Positions 12,959 to 27,734 of a DNA stretch of 64,000 bases are shown piece after piece. Numbering within the stretch: the first letter of the stretch is position 1; each line of letters opens with the position of its first letter. The notes beneath the pieces were generated by a model, which made no database searches, was not told where the DNA came from, and was given only the letters and a program-made list of their open reading frames with translations. A program made the translations under genes and the position numbers. This DNA is from Amblyornis subalaris (lineage: Eukaryota > Chordata > Aves > Passeriformes > Ptilonorhynchidae): positions 14,303,235-14,367,234 of the forward strand of contig JACAXG010000007.1 of assembly GCA_018881555.1 (NCBI GenBank), written 5' to 3'.

Positions 12959-15547
12959 CTTCTAAAAGCCTTAGAAAGGTAGAGCCCTTTCTACACTCTT
13001 TCTTAATATTAAGGACATGCTTAAAACTAGTTCACACACCAGTGTTTTAGTTTTTAAACTTCGACTTATATTCTGGAGCTTCTACCTAAATAGTAAGAAT
13101 AGAGTTTTGTTATCTTACAGTATTTGTTACTTTAAAAACTGTAACCTCGTAAGACTTGGTCCCATATAAATGTATATTGTGTCGGAGAGTTTTAAATTCC
13201 AGATTTTTCTTTTATCTCCTTTTTTTGCTACTTGGTATTTTGACATGTTTTCCTACATGTTTGTGCTCTGTACCTTCAACTTGTACATTTTGTAGATCAT
13301 ACTTNGGTACTGCAAAATGTGTTCTTNAGGAAACATTTGATGTGAACAAACATGCNGCAAGGTTGCACTTANNTCTTGCATTAATGGGAAGTGAATTTAA
13401 GAAGTAAGGAAGGAAGGTGCAGCCTATTCCTCTCACTAAGAGTGACTTGGAAGTTTGTCCCCTTTTATTTTTCATATGTGTTAATGTTTAATGCAGGGAC
13501 CAATTCATGTAGAACCTCNTCATTGTCTATTCATTGGCTTCAGGAATTACTCTTGATCCTTGTGGATCCCTTCCAGACTGGAATATTCTATGAATCTTTA
13601 TCTGGAACTGGAGGAGGAATTTATTTTGCAACATGGAAAAANAAGTGATTTCAAAAGTATCTGTGAATATGTGATTTCATATTTCCTTTGATAATGAAAA
13701 GCAGAATTTTGAGTCGTTTTCCTTCATGGGAGCTCTTCTTGTATTGCTAAACTATAGTATCTTTCTCCACAAACAGCTTCTAGAGAACTGCTTGAGCTTT
13801 TCTTTAAAGGATGACTATAACATACCCACTCTTCTCCTCTTGCCCAGTTTATTCCTGTTGGATATTTCTGGATGGTCATTGGTTATATCTGATAGTGTTT
13901 GTTTTTATCTGGCCATTTTTGTTAACATGGTTATATAAGAATCTAGAACAAAAGTACTTGGCTTTACNGGCATTTTGAAAAACAAAATTTCTTTACTCTA
14001 AATTACCTCTGAAAGTCAGTATGTTTATTAATGCTTGGAATCATAAAGCTCAGCAAATCTTTCTGATAACTCANGTGTGATCAGTTAGAAAACATTACAT
14101 ATAAAAAAAAAACCATGGGCTCAACAATGTGTCTGTTGCAATGATTTTATTCGAAGTCACAGCTAAAAATAGAAACGAAGTGCCATTAACATAAGATACT
14201 AGGTTTCAGTAGTATCTCATGTGTTTTGCAAAGTGTCCTTGCTAGGTGAGATCTTGGTGGCTGTAGCTTCTCAGTAGAATTAATTTCAAACTTAAACTCG
14301 GATTCTTCACAATCAAAAGGGTGTTCAATCTTAGTAGAAATACAGGAAATGTAAGAAAGGCCTGTCAAAGAGCAAAAGAAGTAATGTAGGAAATGAGACA
14401 AACTGCTGTCACTTTTTTTAAGAGAAGATTTCTTTCTCACAAATTGACAAGCTGAAGTATGCCACTGATGTGTAGGAAAACAGTGAGGGATGGTAAAAAG
14501 TGAAGAATGTGAAAGTAACATTTAAAGATTTATTCATGCCTTTCTAAACATACTTGATATGCCTGTTAGAATGCNGTGGTATTAATGCAGGAGATTTTGG
14601 TAAACTATCCAAAGGACAAATGCAAAAAGTTCATGGCAACTTTTTTAATGCTTTTGCTAGAAGATGTAGAAGGCAAGTAAACAAAAATTATTGACTATAT
14701 TGCAAAAATGGCTTGAAGACCACCTTCTCTGCACCCTCCTCCAATTTTGAACATTACTGGTGATATGGAGCCACTTGGGAAGCAGTACAGGTTTCATTGC
14801 AAGACTCATGTTACTTATGTAAGAGGGCTTGTATGTTTTTAAGGAACAAACATCCCACCTTGAAGCAAAAGATTTTTTAATCCAGTTTTTGGTGAGATAT
14901 CTGCATCTCAGGAGATCTCTACTTTTTACTTGGCCATAGGATTANAGAGTGAATGAAGGTTCTCTTATCTAGGAAATTATTTTTTTCTTCAGCTTTTTAA
15001 ATTGCTCTGTTTCTTGAGGTGAATTAGGATGNCTATTTCGGTTTCAGAAGATAAGTTTAAGTCTTTACACATATACTACTGTTCAGACTTTGCAGACTTG
15101 GAGAACTTTAGAAGTATTGGGGTGACCGTGTGTGGCTACTGGAGGGNTTAACAGACTTTTTGATTAAGTCAAAAGAGTTTAGTACTAAATAGTTATCTCT
15201 TGGGGAGAGCTGTATTCCATAAAGAATATGGAAAAGCTAGAGAAACACTCTTGCATACAAAAAAAATCTGTGTTGTTTCTTTCTTTTTGGAGTCTGGAGA
15301 AGAAAGGATTGCAGCCTCTGAGGGCCTCAGTTGTGACGCACAGAAGAACTTATGCAAAATTAACCACATTTATTTCAACTGTAAATATTTATCAAGCAAG
15401 AGTAAATTATATCATCCTGAGGCCTAAAAATGTGTTTAACTGGCTCTTTTGTAAGAGGAAATGAAAAAGCCCTTATAAAAATATGAAATCACCTGCTTGT
15501 CATGAGTTGAAAAATTTTTGTCTAGTATGCCTGACTAATCCAGGATC
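12959..15547 (+). other. Intron 2 segment, no gene seen
   Basis: AT-rich sequence with several ambiguous bases clustered at 13305-13372. The minus-strand open stretch 14186-14521 has no recognisable product and is not called. Confidence 0.65.
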
Positions 15548-15604
15548 TTTTTTTTTTTTTTTTTCCTCTCTCAATTTCTGTTGAGGACTCTCAAATTCTG
15601 TTAA
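15548..15604 (+). repeat. T17 run followed by a 20-bp imperfect duplication
   Basis: Seventeen T bases at 15548-15564. Two copies of a CTCTCAAnTTCTGTT-like unit then follow with a 20-bp period at about 15566-15604. The T run could be the reverse complement of a retroposon A-tail, but no body sequence is recognisable beside it. Confidence 0.6.
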
Positions 15605-15920
15605 AACAGTTGAAAAGCTATCTCCCATGGGGTTGGGTTATACTCTTTTAANTGGTGTATAGATCACAGAAAGAGATATGAAGGGTTTAAGCCTAATTCT
15701 CTGGCTCTCACTTTCAAAGTAGAAATTGAGTAGAGATCCATGCCTGTAACCTCTGTTGGACTTTGCAGAAAGCCTGAACAGTNACATCGCAAGAAAGGAA
15801 TGGGTTTGCATTTTTCAGCTAATGTAAAGAATCTGAAGATACGTCTTCAAACCAGCCATGTCTCTAAATTCTTGGTATTTATAACTAGCAATGCAATAAT
15901 GGAAAAAAAATGTACCACAT

Positions 15921-16103
15921 TTAGGAAAAAAAAAATAGTTTTGAGTAGANGTGCGTGGGTACATATGGAATATTAACTGGTGATAGAATTCTTAGTGCTA
16001 CCAAGGCTGCAAGAGTATATGCGATGTCATCTTCAAATGCATCAATAATTTTTTCTGTTAAACCTATCATTGTAGCAGCAACTTGAGCATTTGAAAAAGA
16101 CAT
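15921..16103 (-). other. Short unexplained minus-strand open frame
   Basis: An ATG-initiated frame on the - strand encodes an amphipathic-looking peptide with words such as MIGLTEKIIDAFEDD and TLAALVALRIL. It stays open past an ambiguous base at 15950. The frame extends nine codons upstream of the ATG to an in-frame TGA. A CAG at the right place could act as a splice acceptor. I recognise no protein family. It may be an old pseudogene or transposon piece, a small exon, or chance. Confidence 0.2.
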
Positions 16104-19100
16104 TTCCCGAAGCTTTACCTGGCATAAAAATCACTTGGCAGATGTACCTGTCATGCAGAGTCATTACATTTGGCAGCTGGAATATATATCTGGATAGAAT
16201 AGATTGCAGTTTTGGAAATATCAGACTTTTGGAAAAGTAAAATATGACTCCCCAGTTTTACGTTACACTTGGATGATAGTGAACTTTGAAATGTTTACCT
16301 GCTTCTGGTAGCTTGTCTGTAAACTCTCCTAGAGCTCACTCACAGTCTGCAGTACGATTATTTCATAAACTGTTTCTTTATCTACAGATTCATGTAATTT
16401 AATTATAATATAATTCCATATCTCACCTCTCACTATAGAAGTACATAGAGCAAAAATATTTAAGTGGTCTGCTTTCTAAGGTTTACCTTTGCTGTTTCCA
16501 GGCTGCCTCTTGAAATAGTTGAATCATTTTTGTCTTTCTGATGACTGTGTTCTGGACATCACTAAATTTGGAAAGGAGCGCATGATCCTTGGCTGGGTTC
16601 CCTATGGCAGAGCTCCTCATTACAGATCTGCAGGGCTATGGTCATATGGACTAGTAACAAGAAATTTACCATGGGCCAAAGTGGGCTGAAGGTTGCTTTG
16701 TACCTAGAGAAATTTTTAAGCTAGGATATGAATTAAAAGAGAAATAACTATGTCTGATCTAATCTTTCGAATTGCTGTTCTGGAACAATTTTCTGTGCAG
16801 ATAGAACCTAAGTTGTTCAAATTTCAGACTTCCTGAGAGAAAATTTCACCGTAATGTGTAGGAGAACACAGAAAAAAATCCTTTCATGTTTAGGACTCTG
16901 TGCTTTGATTTTCTTGTTGCTTTATATTTTTATGTGTGTAAACATCTCATCTGGTTTGGAGAGGATGGAAGAAGAGGCTTAGGAGGGAGCCGAAGAAAGC
17001 TTCATAGTGCTCCTTGGCATGGAATTTTCCTTTCTTCCGACTTAGTGTTTTACTTGGTTCTCTACCTATACAACACGAGGTTTTGATCAGCATTTAGTTT
17101 TCTGCAGAATAAGTAACTTAGATTTCATTACAGACAAGCTGTCTTGCGAGCTTACCTAGCAGCTGTTCTAGGCATAGCTGTCATTTCATACAGTCTTGCC
17201 TCTCCAGGTAAACAGCAGTTTATACCAAGACTTATTCTAGAATTTTCCAAAATATATTGTAAATTATGTATTTCCTCAGGATTGTACGTGCACTTCAGTT
17301 CAGCCTTTTACAGTTATCAGAATCATTGTTACCAATTACAACTTATTCTCTGAGTGTCTATAATTTTTCATTACTCTCTTTGTGTGCTTGGTACTGCTGT
17401 GAGAGCCCTGTAGTTATCAGGTCACCCTCCTTCAGTATGCAGTAGTAACATTTTTAGTGCTGCAGAAAATCTCCACTATTTCAATCTTTAAAATAAAAAT
17501 TAGTATCAGCATATTAGCAATTATTTCCTCAGCTAACTTTCAGGNTTCTTGGATTATAGACACTTAGCTTTACTAATTTGGAAGCATTTGTCCTTGGTGA
17601 ATGAGATTGTTTCCAGAAAATGATAGAAACACACACTGGAGATACATCCTTTTAGGAATGGTAGTGCTATTTTTTCCCCACTGTCTGTCCTTGCAGCAGC
17701 CAGCAGCCCAACCTTCTTATCTGACTTGCAGCATCAGTAGTTGGGCTGTTCTGAATGGCTGTCCCCATGGCATGATGAAGATCCATCAAAAAAAGCAAGG
17801 CTATGAAAATGCAATGCAGATGTCCGAGTAGAAGACAGAAATTTTCCCCAGGCTGAACTGATACTGCTTGCCATTTGCAAGTTGTGGATCATCAGAGGAT
17901 GATAATTCCTGTCTCTAGAAGGGGACTGTACCNAAGCAGCAAGAATTAGACATCGTTGAGCATCATGAATCTGTTCCATTGCATCCACCCACTTCCTCTG
18001 GCATCATGTTCTGGTTGTTCTCAATAGCTGTACAAACAAATTAGATCTGTTTATCCCAACTAAAACTCTGAATACAGGGTAGCCAAGCCCAAGTTTATTG
18101 CCTGATTCACCTTTTGCTCCTTGGTCGGCATTATTGTAAGAGGGCAAGAGAGCTTCATGTTTTATTCAGTTAATACAACGTATATTTAATTTGCATTTTT
18201 AGTGTTTTCAAAGGTGAAAGATAACAACTTCAGCAGTGCTGAACGTGGTAATTTAATTGCTTCTAGGGTAATAATAAGATTCTCNGAAATGGCTTCGTCG
18301 GGAAATCTTGCAAAGCCTTAAGCAAGTGCACCAGGCGAAAGCTCACCTGTATTGAACTGCCACACACCCACGGAGTAGCAGAGAGTTACAGCTGTGCAGC
18401 TGTCTGTGTTGCCTGTTCATTTAATTTCAAATGTTTGCAGGAGGAGAAACAAGACCTTAAGGGAGGAATAGAAGCTACCAAGGCATACTGAACACTGCTG
18501 AATGCTTTCCTTAATTTCTCTGCCACTGGGAATGGTTGAGGTTATAATTTTAGTTGTGTACCTTATAAATGGAGGCATAAAAAATGGCCTGTATTAAAAG
18601 GGAGTATATAAAGTTTGTGATACTGAAATTTATCTGTTGTAATTCAACATCTGTCTGCAGGATCTGGGCTTCTAAGACAGCATTTTTTACACTGTGTGTT
18701 ATGAGAGATGCCACAAAAGAAGATGAGACAGGAACACCCCAGGATTTTTGATGGCTAGTGTGTGCCTTTTGCTACATTGTTCCCAAGTTAGAGAGGGGAC
18801 AATTCTGTCAAGCAAAAGGATCTGCATTCTCCAAATTAGATGTTAAGGTGATAATATTTTCAACCAGCTAATATAAATGCAAACTTTTCTATCTGAGTGC
18901 AAACTCAGAAAGAAACATCTCTTTAATCAANTTGAAGTTGGTCCAAAGGGGCTGTTTATGTGTAGTGTGTAATTGTACCGTTCATGTTTTATCACGCTGT
19001 TATTACCAGAATAGAGTTCACTTATAAAAAGATACTAGGTACTCTTCTTACAGTGTTTCTTCAATATGGCTGAGTGTTGGGGTTTTTTTCGCTACTTACA

Positions 19101-22100
19101 ACATTGGTGGTAGATGTAAGACTGTGTTTTCTTAAGAAGGTGAATGTCAGCAAAGCTGGTGTCCTAGTACTGAGCGACATACGTACAAAGGCACTATATA
19201 TGCTTTCCTCTTCCAAGCCTGCTTCTACCTCATCATTCCNATTTATAGTTTCAGACTAGAAGCTATTATACATCTTTTAATGTTTTCTTCTTTTCTNTAG
19301 AGCTTCTAATTTTTTTGTCTCTAATTTTTTTGAAGTGTTCCTGAAATGTAAGATTTTCTTGGTATGATTACATCTGTTACAACATGGATACGAAAATAGC
19401 TGAAGTGTCTAAACCAAGATTTTTGACCTGAAGTGGGTTAATTTTCCTCAGATTCCTCTTCTGCCTGTTCCTACAGTGATATATGTTCTTTATTATTTTT
19501 GTCCTTCTGGTGTATTTTTCACCATTTGGAAGCCAGAATTATGAATATACTCTATTACTTATCTGAAGTTGATGAAGATGTTCTGTACAGTGTGCAGGAG
19601 CTTGGCATTTTGTTCATTAACTTTTTCCTTTTTAGATAGATTTTAGTCTGCTTAACTCTGTAATTTTCTTGGCATAAGAATCACCAAGAAAAAAAAGGTG
19701 GGTGTGTTGTGACTCACCAGATCAAATATCCTTGCACCTCCTACCTCCCTCTTGTAAGGCAAAATATACACACAGAATGGGTCAGGGGATGATTTCAGGG
19801 AAAACACCGATTTAAAATTACATCATAATAGTTTCAATANCATCAAGCTGTAGTGTTTGTAAGCAGTTTAATCCTGTATGAATTATTATTTAGATAAAGG
19901 TTATTAATTACCAGTTGCTGTTCAGTTAATGGCAACATGCCAAGAAAGNACTCAGAGGCCTCCCTGTTCACCTATCTCTTTGTTGTAGGGACTTGAGTCA
20001 AGTTGAGTATTTGGCTTTAGAGCAGAAAACTTCAAAGAAATTTGTCTGCCNGGCTTTTAAATTCCTTTGATTATTCTTTCTATTAATAAAATGCAGATTT
20101 ACAACATCATTTTTAAAGTCCAGATTAAGGTAGAGAGGGAGGAGATAAAATTGATTGGGAATTGTATTAGGACTGCTGTGCCATCCCACTTCCTAGCAAT
20201 CATTAAAATGATTACTGTAGGTACATTAGTAATAAGCTCCAATAAAAGCTGAATCCAGTTGTGGTTGTTTTCCTAAGTCACTGGTCTCTTTTGAAAGTTA
20301 CTTAATGTTTTACTGCCCATTTGGTTATAATTTCTTCTGCCCATCACTCTCTCTTTTTCTTTCCTCTGAGAATATTTGTCTTTGGAAGACACTACCACAC
20401 AGTGTAACATGTTTTTTTTCTACTAACAAGTTACCAAGACCTGGTGCAAATTTTATTATTACAGCGTATGCAGTGCAATTACCTATTTAAAGATAGGAGG
20501 AGAAAAATCAAGGGAGAGCAAATTCATTTTCATTACTCTTAATGCTATTTGACACTTTTAATTTTTTATGTGATGAACTAGTTCTTTCAGATGAAGAGCA
20601 GTCAGAGTATGTAATTCTTTTGTGTAAACTGCAATGCAGGATTCTGAAGGAAGAGCAGGATGCTTCATCAACCCNAACCCTATCCCAAATAGCTTCAAAA
20701 CACGAGTGATAGCAACCTCCGGCCAACTCCTGTATGGCACTGGGAGCACTGGGAACAGCATCCAATGGATAAATCAGGACACAATCTCAAAAGAAGCAGT
20801 TGGGGCAATTTGACTCCAGGGCTGACAGACACAGGACTGCTTTAAACATGCCTTTCTTTTATTTTTGATTTTGCTGTACAACAAGAGGCCTGAAGGACAC
20901 CATTCAGATATAGTTAAATACTTGTGGGATTTTGTATTTATAATTAGAGAATAATGCTAGGTCTGAAGCTTTGGTTTATAAAATGGCATTAGTGGATGTC
21001 ATGATCATGTTTAAAACAAGCAGCAGAGTCCTACATGTTTTTTTTGGCAAAGGCAGCCACTGTTAGGCTCCTTCATTCATGGTATAGGTTTTTACTCTTC
21101 AGATTACCCTGCTCAGTTATAACCAAAGAGCTCTCTGATAAATTATCTGGGTGAAAATACAGTTTTATAGGAGATTTTATCATATAGAAACATTTTTACA
21201 AGTAAATGCTGTAAGGTCTCAAGCAGAAGCCCTTAAAGCAAGAAGCTTTATTAAAAAAACTATAACTTGTAGAGGGACCATATCTTTGAAGCTGTCCAGA
21301 TAATCTTGGCAAAGAATAATTTCTTGTCTTTTTGTTGCATATTTTATTTATATGTTTTTGCTCAAGATGTGAGCATGTATTTATACTTGACAATGTGTAT
21401 ATACATAAAATGTGACATTACAGCAAACAGGAGGCTTAGCAAACACTTTGCAATGTTTGGNGTATATGTATAAAGACATTATATAGCTGTATATTGTACA
21501 TCAGTAGTGCTTTAAACATTTTTCCAGCTAAGACTTTTACTTTGCCTATGTTACTAGGGGAAATTGGAAAATGAGAAATAATGATGGGCTGGAGAGGAGG
21601 GGAAGCTTGTTGGCTTTGCACAGTGAGTGACAACAGGTTGTCTCCAAGAGGAGGGAGTTCATAATTTCTTCTTGTGGCAGTAGGTTTTGCCCCATCAATG
21701 CTTGCAGATCATGACAGTGCGATTAAATGGGCTGGGATTTTATACCTGGAAAGTTACAGAAATGTCCAACACTGTTATTCTCCTAGGTACCTTTGAAACT
21801 AATTTGGGCAAGTTCAACACAGAGTAGGAGGAATTTATTTGTTTCCAGTAGGAATTGTAGGGTATGAGAAGAGAACTTCCCATCTGAGTAGTAGTTCTGC
21901 TGTGCTTTGGCTGTAGATCCACAGAACAAATAAGCCCCACAGCCCTGGGAAAGAACTGAACCTGAATCTTAAGATGTTTAACAACTTTCTGTGAGTGACT
22001 AACATTCAGGATATCATTAAATGTAACTGCAGGCAACTTTGTGCTACCTCACTCTTCCAGTGCAACAGTTTTAGACTAGAGGGACATATTTTATGACACC

Positions 22101-25100
22101 TTCTCGCCTCATGCTACTCCTACGTGGAAGGAGCTGCTGTTTCCTTTCATCTCATCACTTCATTCATTGCTCTATCTGGTTGTAGGAAGACTTTACATTC
22201 AGCTTGGTACACATATACCTGGCAGCACAGGGAAAGCGTCTGAAGGTACAAAGAGTTGCTGGAAACTGAAAAGGTGCCTGATATNCTCCCTATAGGAGGA
22301 GAGAAGGGGAGAAAAGAGCTATGATGTTTGTTTTTGCAGACAAGTGGAAGGAATGGAGGAAGAAGTATCATCATTCAGATTACTTGATTGCAGCAGTGGA
22401 AGGAAAAGGAGGTATAAAATTGGGACCTATGAGAAACTCTTAAGAATACCTATTGTATTTCCACTTTCAAAATCGACAAGTAATGTCTTTCTACCCTCCA
22501 CTAGGGTATAAATGTCCAGTGTCCTGACATAGGTACATGTCATGCTGCTGAAATTGGCATTACTGGGAAGGAGGTGAACTTTTTATACCATCAAACCCGT
22601 GTGTTGCTAAATTGAGAACTCCTTCCAAAGCATTGTAGAGATAGATGTCTGAGCTCTACAGATGTTCAGTAGCAAATGTGCATACAGGAGAATTGCTAGG
22701 AAACACCTGCATTTGCTGCACAGGGCTTCCTGTGCTTGCTTCCCAAGCTTCCCTTTGAGNTTGTTGAGCAGAGCTTTCAGTGCCAATATAACAATCTGAG
22801 GAGAATTTATTAATGGTTCCAGGAGAATGATTCTTCTGGCTTAGTAGCAGAGACATGAAATAGAAAACATTTTTGCCTGGCTTATGCTCAGTTCCTCATG
22901 TTGCATCCACTGATGTCCTGCTCTACTAATACATACTGGGAAATTCCACAAGTATTTTATTAGGAGGATCATGCAATTCTACTCATCCTACCCCAAGTTG
23001 TTTGTGATGTTAATGTGCATGTGCTTATTCTCATTGTCTGNTTTTTTTTGTTAAGATGATCATCCTTTTCTCTCATAATAAGTGGAAACAATGAGTCTTT
23101 GCATCTGCACTGAAAAGTTTTCATGATGATTTTATAAGTCTGCAACCACCTATTTTGGCCTGCAGGGATTTCTTTATTAAACACAGGCTTAGGCTTATGT
23201 TTTATATTTCTTGTCAGAGACAGCATCAAATACAGTTACAGGCACATAGAACAATTGAGGCTTAATTGTNGAATGAGATAAACATGTATAAAATCCAATT
23301 TCTATTGTTATTGATCTTCTATATATTCCAGTGAGATAATTTATGTTTAGGTACAGATGAGTAAGTCAATTGGAGAGCAGTTTAAACCTTCTGAGGCATC
23401 AGATCTTGCTGGAGGAGCTGACAGACTGCAGACATAAACCATTCCACAATTTAGGATGGTAATAAGAAAACCTTTGTTAATGGACCTACAGGATTTCTCC
23501 TTTATTGGCTATTGTCATCAGTCTGGAAGCATGAATACATATAATGCATGATGCCAGACTTCATTTAACCAAGCTAATAGCAGTACTTAAAGTAGAGTGG
23601 GAAGACTTATTCACTCCCAGTTTGGTGTGTGACTTGAAATCCTTTTGTGAGACGTCAATTTTGTATTTTTTTTTGTTTGTTTGTTTGTCTATTGAAGAGT
23701 GGCTGTGTTTCTAAATTGTAATGAGCACTCACAGCACCGCTTAAATAACATTCTGGCAGTGTTATATTTGGAGTGAAATAACATGGGGCACAATGCTCTG
23801 ATGGGCATGGATTTCACAGTTACAGGGATTCTGAAGGCAAAAGCTTTTATTTTTATTCTGCTCTTATACTTGGCAGCTTTTAGCATTATGCCTATTAACT
23901 TTTATAGATGTCATACATTTTTATGTTAATGGTGCAGCTTTGACTATAGTGAGAAGCTCAACTTCTGCTTATCAAACTAGTGTACAAGCAAAATTATGAC
24001 ACTTCAAAATGGTTAAAAAGCCGCTTTTATTGTTTTATGTCAATTTATTGCTTGTGCGTTGTGGTAGAAAGAGAATTTTTTTGAGTGTATCAGGACTCGC
24101 AGAACTTCACACCTGTTTAGTGGAAGGATTTAGACTTAATTTTATTTTTGTAGGAGTTGGCACTGGCAATTTCAATATTGTTGAGGCTTGTGCCAGATTT
24201 CACAGTGAGGTAGCAGAAAAGCACCTGTGTTTCTATGGAGCTTCTTTTCATCACTGGGTAATGAGTATTCTGGCAGTTGTGTGTGCCTTTCTAAAGTCCC
24301 ATACCCAAAGGGTATAAAGCCTGGTTTTCTGTCACTCACTACAGCTAGAGGCAAGTTTCTGATTTCATACAAAATCTGTTGTGATTCTTGCAAGGGAAAC
24401 ACCATTTGTAGTATAGGGTGATGTATCCCAGAAATAATTGAGAGGAAATCAATTAGAAAATATTAGAAGTCTTCCAACAGCATGGGGTAGCCAGTGAACT
24501 AGGCAGAGCAAGAACTGTTCTTGTATTGCTCTTCTTATACAGGGAGGCTAGACACTGTGCTTTGGTTTGAGCAAATTTAGGGTTTTTTGGATTTTACTTA
24601 ATTTGGTTTTCTCACAGAAAGGGTGTAAAATAGTGTCAGCAAAAATAGTTTCTTGGGTTTTACAAACTGTTGGTAATCGCTGAATATGGTGAGGTTAGTA
24701 CTCAGAAGCTTATTTTCCTCTAGAATTACACAGTGAACTAATCTAGCAATAGACTGAAGCCAATTTGCCATTTTCCTTAGCATGTGTGTTTGAATCTGGA
24801 CTAAGTACAAGTTAAACTTAAGAGAAAATTCCCTATTATTTCAAATGTTGACTTCTTATTCAATCACATAGTGTTCTTTCCTTGGAAGAATGGTATAAGT
24901 TTGCTTTGTTGGGGTTTATTAAGTGTTTTCCTCTTTTTCCCACAAACCGGTGAAACAGTTGCTGTTTCTTTATGGTCCTTTTCATCAGTTTATCAAAATA
25001 TTTTTTTGATTTAAAAATAATAATTCACCATCATTTCATATGAACCTTTCATACCATTGTGGGAATTTTTTCATTGCACAAATTCTAACCAAGTGTACGA

Positions 25101-27520
25101 TGAATAGCAGCATTGTCTGCATCCCAGCTAGAGATGGCCATATTCCAAGATTTTGTTCATTTGAGCAAGTTTGGAAATTCACATTTGTATAGCTGTGCTG
25201 TACAACCCCAATTCCAACCAAAAATCTTTTAAATGCTATTTAACTTACAGTTTCTCTGTGATTGAAAAGAAACATGTCTATGGCTTATTTAGCCAGTTGT
25301 TCCCTCAACTCTGCCATATGTATGGCTGTGATTATCCACTGACTTGCATTACCTATATGTGTTCCCACATAATAAAACAAGGGAATATTAGAATTATTTA
25401 CCTTAGATTGGCTNGGGCAGACAGATTAAAAAGAAATCAATGACTTTCTGAAACCTTTCAAAGTTCAATGATTTGCAAAATCCGGATGGAAAACATTACT
25501 GGGTTGAAACAAAACTATTTTTCCATCCAGTTGGCATAATTTGTGAAGGACCATACACAGGTGGTAACTAGGAGAAAANCAGCCTCTGTTCAGCCAACGT
25601 GGCAATATCAAAGCCGAGAAGCACATCCAGTGGAAAAATATCTGCTCTATCTGCCAAGCAGGATTTAGTTTTTGTCTGAAGTCATTTCTGTCTGTGGCTT
25701 CCAAAAGGAAAACAATGATATTGTTATGAACACTGATGGGACATGAGCAAGACAGGATGAGCACTCTGAGCCCAATGGCTCAGTCAAAATAATTCAGCAA
25801 ATTCAGTTTAGTGTTGGTAATACATTCAATAAACTTTTTAAGTGTAGTTAGGGCAAAGGCAAAATAGAATTGAGATATAAAAATGACAATCAGAATGAAC
25901 ACTGTGTTTGGCAGAGGTAGACACAACCCTGTACCATAGATGTGAGAGGCCCAAGATAAAAAGATTCTCTCTTATNAGTGTGTCTATTCTGTATGGGGTA
26001 TATTAGTCAGAGTTTCTCCTAGTTTTGAACCAAGGCCCTGTAATTTATTCCTGGAATTACTGCAGTAATACNACTCTCAATTAGAACTAATCTCTCCCCT
26101 TTGGGATGTAAAACAAAAAGTAGAATTTTCAAGGAGTTACTTTAAAATGTTAAGAATTTTTACATTATATTTGCTTGTCATGATTATTTGTTTGTTGCGC
26201 ATTTTCTTTAAAAAATATAAATGATAAAGAAAAAATATTATTTTATTATTTCAAACAGAAAAACCCGTAACATTCTTCAGCCACACTTTACTTAAGAAAA
26301 GTAAAATCTCCATCATGATTCAGACGATTTTGTTGTACTGTAGAATATATCTATTGTACTTTAACAAATATCTATTTGCTGAGTTTAACGATAAAGTCTC
26401 AATCCCATAAGGCATTTAGGTTCCTAATTTCTGTTAATATTCTAAGGGCATATTGGAATGAGAGTTAGGCCTTTGAAAATCAATGGCATAGCTTCTTCTG
26501 AGGTAGGTATGCACAAATTATATGTAATGTATATTGAATAGAATATTTTTAATGTGATATACTGACAGATCAGGGAGCTATAGTTTATGTACCATATAAA
26601 AAAGTAGAGAATTTCAGTTTCTTTGGTTTTTTTCTGTGGTCCGTATACCTTATTTTTTGTTATAACTCTTATTAACTATGTTGCTTAGGCCAGGAAAATA
26701 AGAAAGATATTACNTTAAAAAAAATCATTTAGAATAGCACAAATATCGTGTAGACTGTAAGACGTATTGCTAACCAAGTTATCACAGTGAAGGAGAGTAC
26801 TGAATGGGAGAAGCAAAGGCNCATTAAATCTAGTTAAATGGTGATTTTGCTTCCTTCTTTCTCAGTCAAAAAAATCACTGTTTCTTCAAAAGGAAACAAC
26901 CCAATCTGGTGTGAGAGCCAGCAAGGTAAAGCACTGTCTTCNTCTGCTTTGTGTCTTGTAGATTCTCATTACCTGTCCTATTTGGCAGTCTGCACATAGA
27001 CTTTAGATTAGTTTGGTTTGCAACCAGNGAAGCAACAAAGACGTTTTGCTTTCAAATAAATTAGTAAAGTGACTTATTTATCTATCCTATGTATTAGGAT
27101 ATTATCTGAATATNTTTCTGTCATTAAAAAGATGGGAGAAGCAATTAGAGGCTGCTGCAATAGCTGTGGAATGACGACCAGAGACAGGCAAGGTCTAAGG
27201 CTTCCTATCTGTGGTCTATCCTGTGTACCCTCTACGTTATCTTTGGAGATGGAGACCTGCACAGCTGATGGCAAGAAAAGATGAGATGGCTGAAGCACGA
27301 GGTCCTGTGGCAATAGGGTGGTCTTGTTTTGGCTTTGATGAAGAGCATAGAACAGAATAAAGTTGTATGACTGGAACTTTGTAGGAAACCATGGCCAAAA
27401 AAACCACTTTTGCCTGATTCACTGTCATTTATATTAGAAGTNCACCCTGTATATGCTAATAAGCTTAATGAAATACATTCTACCACATATATGACTCTAT
27501 TACTCAACTCTCCACTTAGA
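16104..27520 (+). other. Long intron 2 stretch, no gene seen
   Basis: About 11.4 kb of AT-rich intron. Minor low-complexity items are a 15-bp duplication of a TCTAATTTTTTTG-type unit (about 19303-19332) and a (TTTG)4 run at about 23672-23687. Open stretches on both strands (for example 20508-20765 and 24009-24317) have no recognisable product or codon-bias support. I see no transposon family I can name. Confidence 0.65.
23672..23687 (+). repeat. (TTTG)4 microsatellite after a T run
   Basis: Four TTTG units directly after a run of T bases. Confidence 0.85.
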
Positions 27521-27523
27521 TCA

Positions 27524-27690
27524 TGCTATACATAACACAGGAGAAGAAGGATAAGATGGGACTGNATATAAGAGGGGTAGAAATTTCAGCTCGTTAGGAG
27601 GAAGACCTAAAAGACCTCAGAGACAGTCGACAGGCTATTCTTCTCTCCCTCCTCCCAAGCAGGGTCCTCTTAGTAAGCTTCTTCATAGGA
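27524..27690 (+). mobile_element. Possible LTR-like segment with TATA motif
   Basis: The block contains ATATAAGAGGGG (about 27566-27577), a TATA-like motif followed by a purine-rich leader and a C/T-rich stretch ending in CTCCCTCCTCCC. This resembles the U3/R layout of avian ERV LTRs. It leads directly into the 75-bp tandem repeats. I could not find matching termini or a target-site duplication, and no retroviral genes follow, so this is a weak structural call. Confidence 0.3.
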
Positions 27691-27734
27691 CTACTATTTA
27701 TTACATGGGTTAAAACAATATTACTGGTTTTTTT

